DNA from: Hydrotalea sandarakina
Lineage (GTDB): Bacteria; Bacteroidota; Bacteroidia; Chitinophagales; Chitinophagaceae
Direction: 5' to 3'
NCBI RefSeq assembly: GCF_003254115.1
Contig: NZ_QKZV01000001.1
Location: 279,585-343,584, forward strand
Length of the DNA stretch: 64,000 nt
In this document: positions 62,751 through 64,000 of the stretch, in pieces
How positions within the stretch are numbered: the first letter of the stretch is position 1
How the letters are laid out: the number at the start of each line of letters is the position of its first letter
Notes under the pieces: generated by a model
Told to the model about the DNA's origin: nothing
What the model saw: only the letters and a program-made list of their open reading frames with translations
Database searches by the model: none
Translations under genes and position numbers: made by a program

Positions 62751-63857
62751 CTAATTGTTTAGTGTGTCATAAATTAAAATGGCTTGCGATGCAATAATTT
62801 GATCGCCAACATTAATGCCTGAAGCAATATAAGTTTTGTCGCCAATGGTATTTATTACTTCTACCGGTGTTATAACGGCTTTGCCATTTCCTTCATACTT
62901 TAAAACATAATAGCGGCTGTTATCGAAAACCAAAGCCTTAGATGATATGCAAATTGATTGCTTGTTTTCTTTATTAGTAACCAAAATGCTGGCAAACATT
63001 TGTGGTTTTAATGCATAATCATTATTCGGTAGTACCACTCTAACTTTCATTACTTTGTTAGTAGGGTCTAATACATTCATCATTTTATCTATTCTTCCCT
63101 TAAATACTCTGTTAGGGTATGAAATAGTTGTAACATCAACCGGGTCGCCCAAATGAATTTTGCTAATATTCGATTCGTACACATTAGCATAAATCCACAC
63201 ATCTTTTAAGTCGGAAATGGTAAATAAATTGTTGCCATTATCGGTACGAATAGCGGTATTGTTGGTAATATTTTTTTGAACAATAAAGCCGCTGATGGGT
63301 GCTTTTATAATGTAGTTACCTTGTGTATTGTTACTGTTGATTTTTAAAATACGTTCAATCATTTCTAATTGTGCAACAGCTTGTTGGTAATTGGCTTCTG
63401 CGTTATTTACATCAAGTGAAGATGCAAGGCCACTTTTAAATAAATCACGTTGGGCATCTAAATTCTTTTTGGCTACCGCTAAGTTGGTTTGGGCATTTAC
63501 TAAACTATTACTATAGCCGGCCATTTCGCTACTTTTAATAACAGCCAGCACCTGACCCTTCTCAACATAATCACCTAATTGTACTTTTATGTCTTCAACA
63601 TTTCCACTAACTAACGGATATATATTGACTTGTTTGTCCTGATTAAAATCAACCATACCTGTTAAAGTTATTGCATCAACTAAAGGACAGGTTTTTACGG
63701 TATCAATTCTTAACGTTTTTAATAATGAATCTGGAATAACATATTGTTGTCTTTCCTCTTTTTTTTCAGCGGCTTCATTACATGCAGTTAAGCTAAAAAA
63801 ACTTATAGCAATTAAAAATGCTGCCGGAATACATTTTTTAAGCATAATATTTTTCAT
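62751..63857 (-). CDS. czcB: RND efflux periplasmic adaptor subunit (CzcB/CusB-like), lipoprotein
   Basis: 368 aa. The lipobox SLTAC at about residue 26 anchors it to a membrane. The membrane-fusion-protein layout is clear: a first beta-barrel/lipoyl half (GNVEDIKVQLGDYVEKGQVL), a coiled-coil hairpin (AQTNLAVAKKNLDAQRDLF to AEANYQQAVAQLEMIERIL), the second lipoyl half (IKAPISGFIVQKN) and a beta-barrel (VWIYANVYESNISKIHLGDP). It links the inner-membrane pump to the outer-membrane channel. The start may be 63857 or the ATG at 63845. It lies between the channel gene and czcA. Confidence 0.92.
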   Translation of the reverse strand: MKNIMLKKCIPAAFLIAISFFSLTACNEAAEKKEERQQYVIPDSLLKTLRIDTVKTCPLVDAITLTGMVDFNQDKQVNIYPLVSGNVEDIKVQLGDYVEKGQVLAVIKSSEMAGYSNSLVNAQTNLAVAKKNLDAQRDLFKSGLASSLDVNNAEANYQQAVAQLEMIERILKINSNNTQGNYIIKAPISGFIVQKNITNNTAIRTDNGNNLFTISDLKDVWIYANVYESNISKIHLGDPVDVTTISYPNRVFKGRIDKMMNVLDPTNKVMKVRVVLPNNDYALKPQMFASILVTNKENKQSICISSKALVFDNSRYYVLKYEGNGKAVITPVEVINTIGDKTYIASGINVGDQIIASQAILIYDTLNN

Positions 63858-63876
63858 ATTTAATTTGATTCAGGGT

Positions 63877-64000
63877 TTAAAAAAGTGATGTGCCGGTAAA
63901 ATAATTTAAATCTTCAAAAGCACTTATGCGGTTAAATTTTATGGCATTTATTTGCAAAGTGTTTTGTTTGTAAGCATCATAAAAATCCAAAAAATCCAGT
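63877..64000 (-). CDS. czcC: TolC-family outer membrane channel (CzcC-like), C-terminal fragment at the window edge
   Basis: The last 40 codons before a stop at 63877-63879 are open to the right edge and read LDFLDFYDAYKQNTLQIN then AIKFNRISAFEDLNYFTGTSLF. This is the usual C-terminus of Bacteroidota TolC/CzcC-type channels, where the final helix carries many polar residues and ends in a short aromatic tail. Its stop is 19 bases before the adaptor start, so it is the first visible gene of the efflux operon. The rest lies outside the window. Confidence 0.75.
   Translation of the reverse strand, partial: LDFLDFYDAYKQNTLQINAIKFNRISAFEDLNYFTGTSLF

Overview
The window is about 64 kb of a low-GC chromosome from a member of the Bacteroidota, probably a Chitinophagaceae-like organism. 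This rests on several independent signs. There is a type IX secretion substrate with a type B (gliding-motility/CHU) C-terminal domain and a PorP/SprF-family protein. There are a bacillithiol deacetylase (BshB1), a K+-type membrane pyrophosphatase with a C-terminal extension, a DUF2723 glycosyltransferase-like protein and the C-minus L31 protein. Several genes are preceded by the phylum's TTG-N20/21-TAnnTTTG promoter. No rRNA, tRNA, CRISPR array, insertion sequence or prophage is visible, and almost every base belongs to a compact core-like gene set.

Layout. 1-5.1 kb: topoisomerase IV, with parE (cut at the left edge), a DUF1835 protein and parC. 5.1-7.7 kb: a thiolase convergent with mtaB across a bidirectional terminator. 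7.8-16.3 kb: a small membrane protein, the large DUF2723 protein, a VWA/ChlI-like ATPase pair and a T9SS-exported Ig-like protein. 16.3-27.6 kb, mostly minus strand: murB with a HAD phosphatase; a DUF151 nuclease-ispE-plsC-priA run; smpB, accD and fba. 26.8-31.2 kb, minus strand: CBS-type cysteine/cystathionine synthase, LysR, threonine synthase and a BtuF-like binding protein, probably one sulfur/threonine amino-acid transcription unit. 31.4-37 kb, plus strand: hppA, a fatty-acid-hydroxylase-family protein and a BlaI/BlaR1-like pair. 37-46 kb: PorP/SprF, a serine hydrolase lipoprotein, serA, a secreted protein of unknown function, cutC with an aspartylglucosaminidase, NDH-2 and a NahK-like kinase. 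46-50.5 kb: yajQ, rpmE2, bshB1, an AT-rich orphan histidine kinase and an HD protein. 50.5-55.6 kb, plus strand: a FabH-like synthase, an amidase lipoprotein, an acyl-CoA dehydrogenase, a secreted protein with a terpene-cyclase-like DXDDTA motif and a YggS protein. 55.6-64 kb, minus strand: M20 hydrolase, class C serine hydrolase, TraB/GumN protein and a czcCBA-type metal efflux operon cut at the right edge.

The most notable signals are regulatory. The thiolase (5.1 kb) and the acyl-CoA dehydrogenase (52.5 kb) lie 47 kb apart, yet each has the same 14-bp inverted repeat, CTAAC-N4-GTTAG, between its -33 and -7 promoter elements. This looks like a fatty-acid-degradation regulon whose repressor is not in the window. 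The leader of rpmE2 can fold into a hairpin whose loop is complementary to the bases just before the start codon, a candidate autoregulatory pseudoknot. A dyad sits where a LysR activator would be expected upstream of the CBS-lysR transcription unit. Among proteins, the least explained are the secreted DXDDTA protein and the AT-rich histidine kinase.

Limits: all calls come from reading the sequence and remembered family motifs, with no database search. Promoter, operator and RNA-structure calls are pattern matches.
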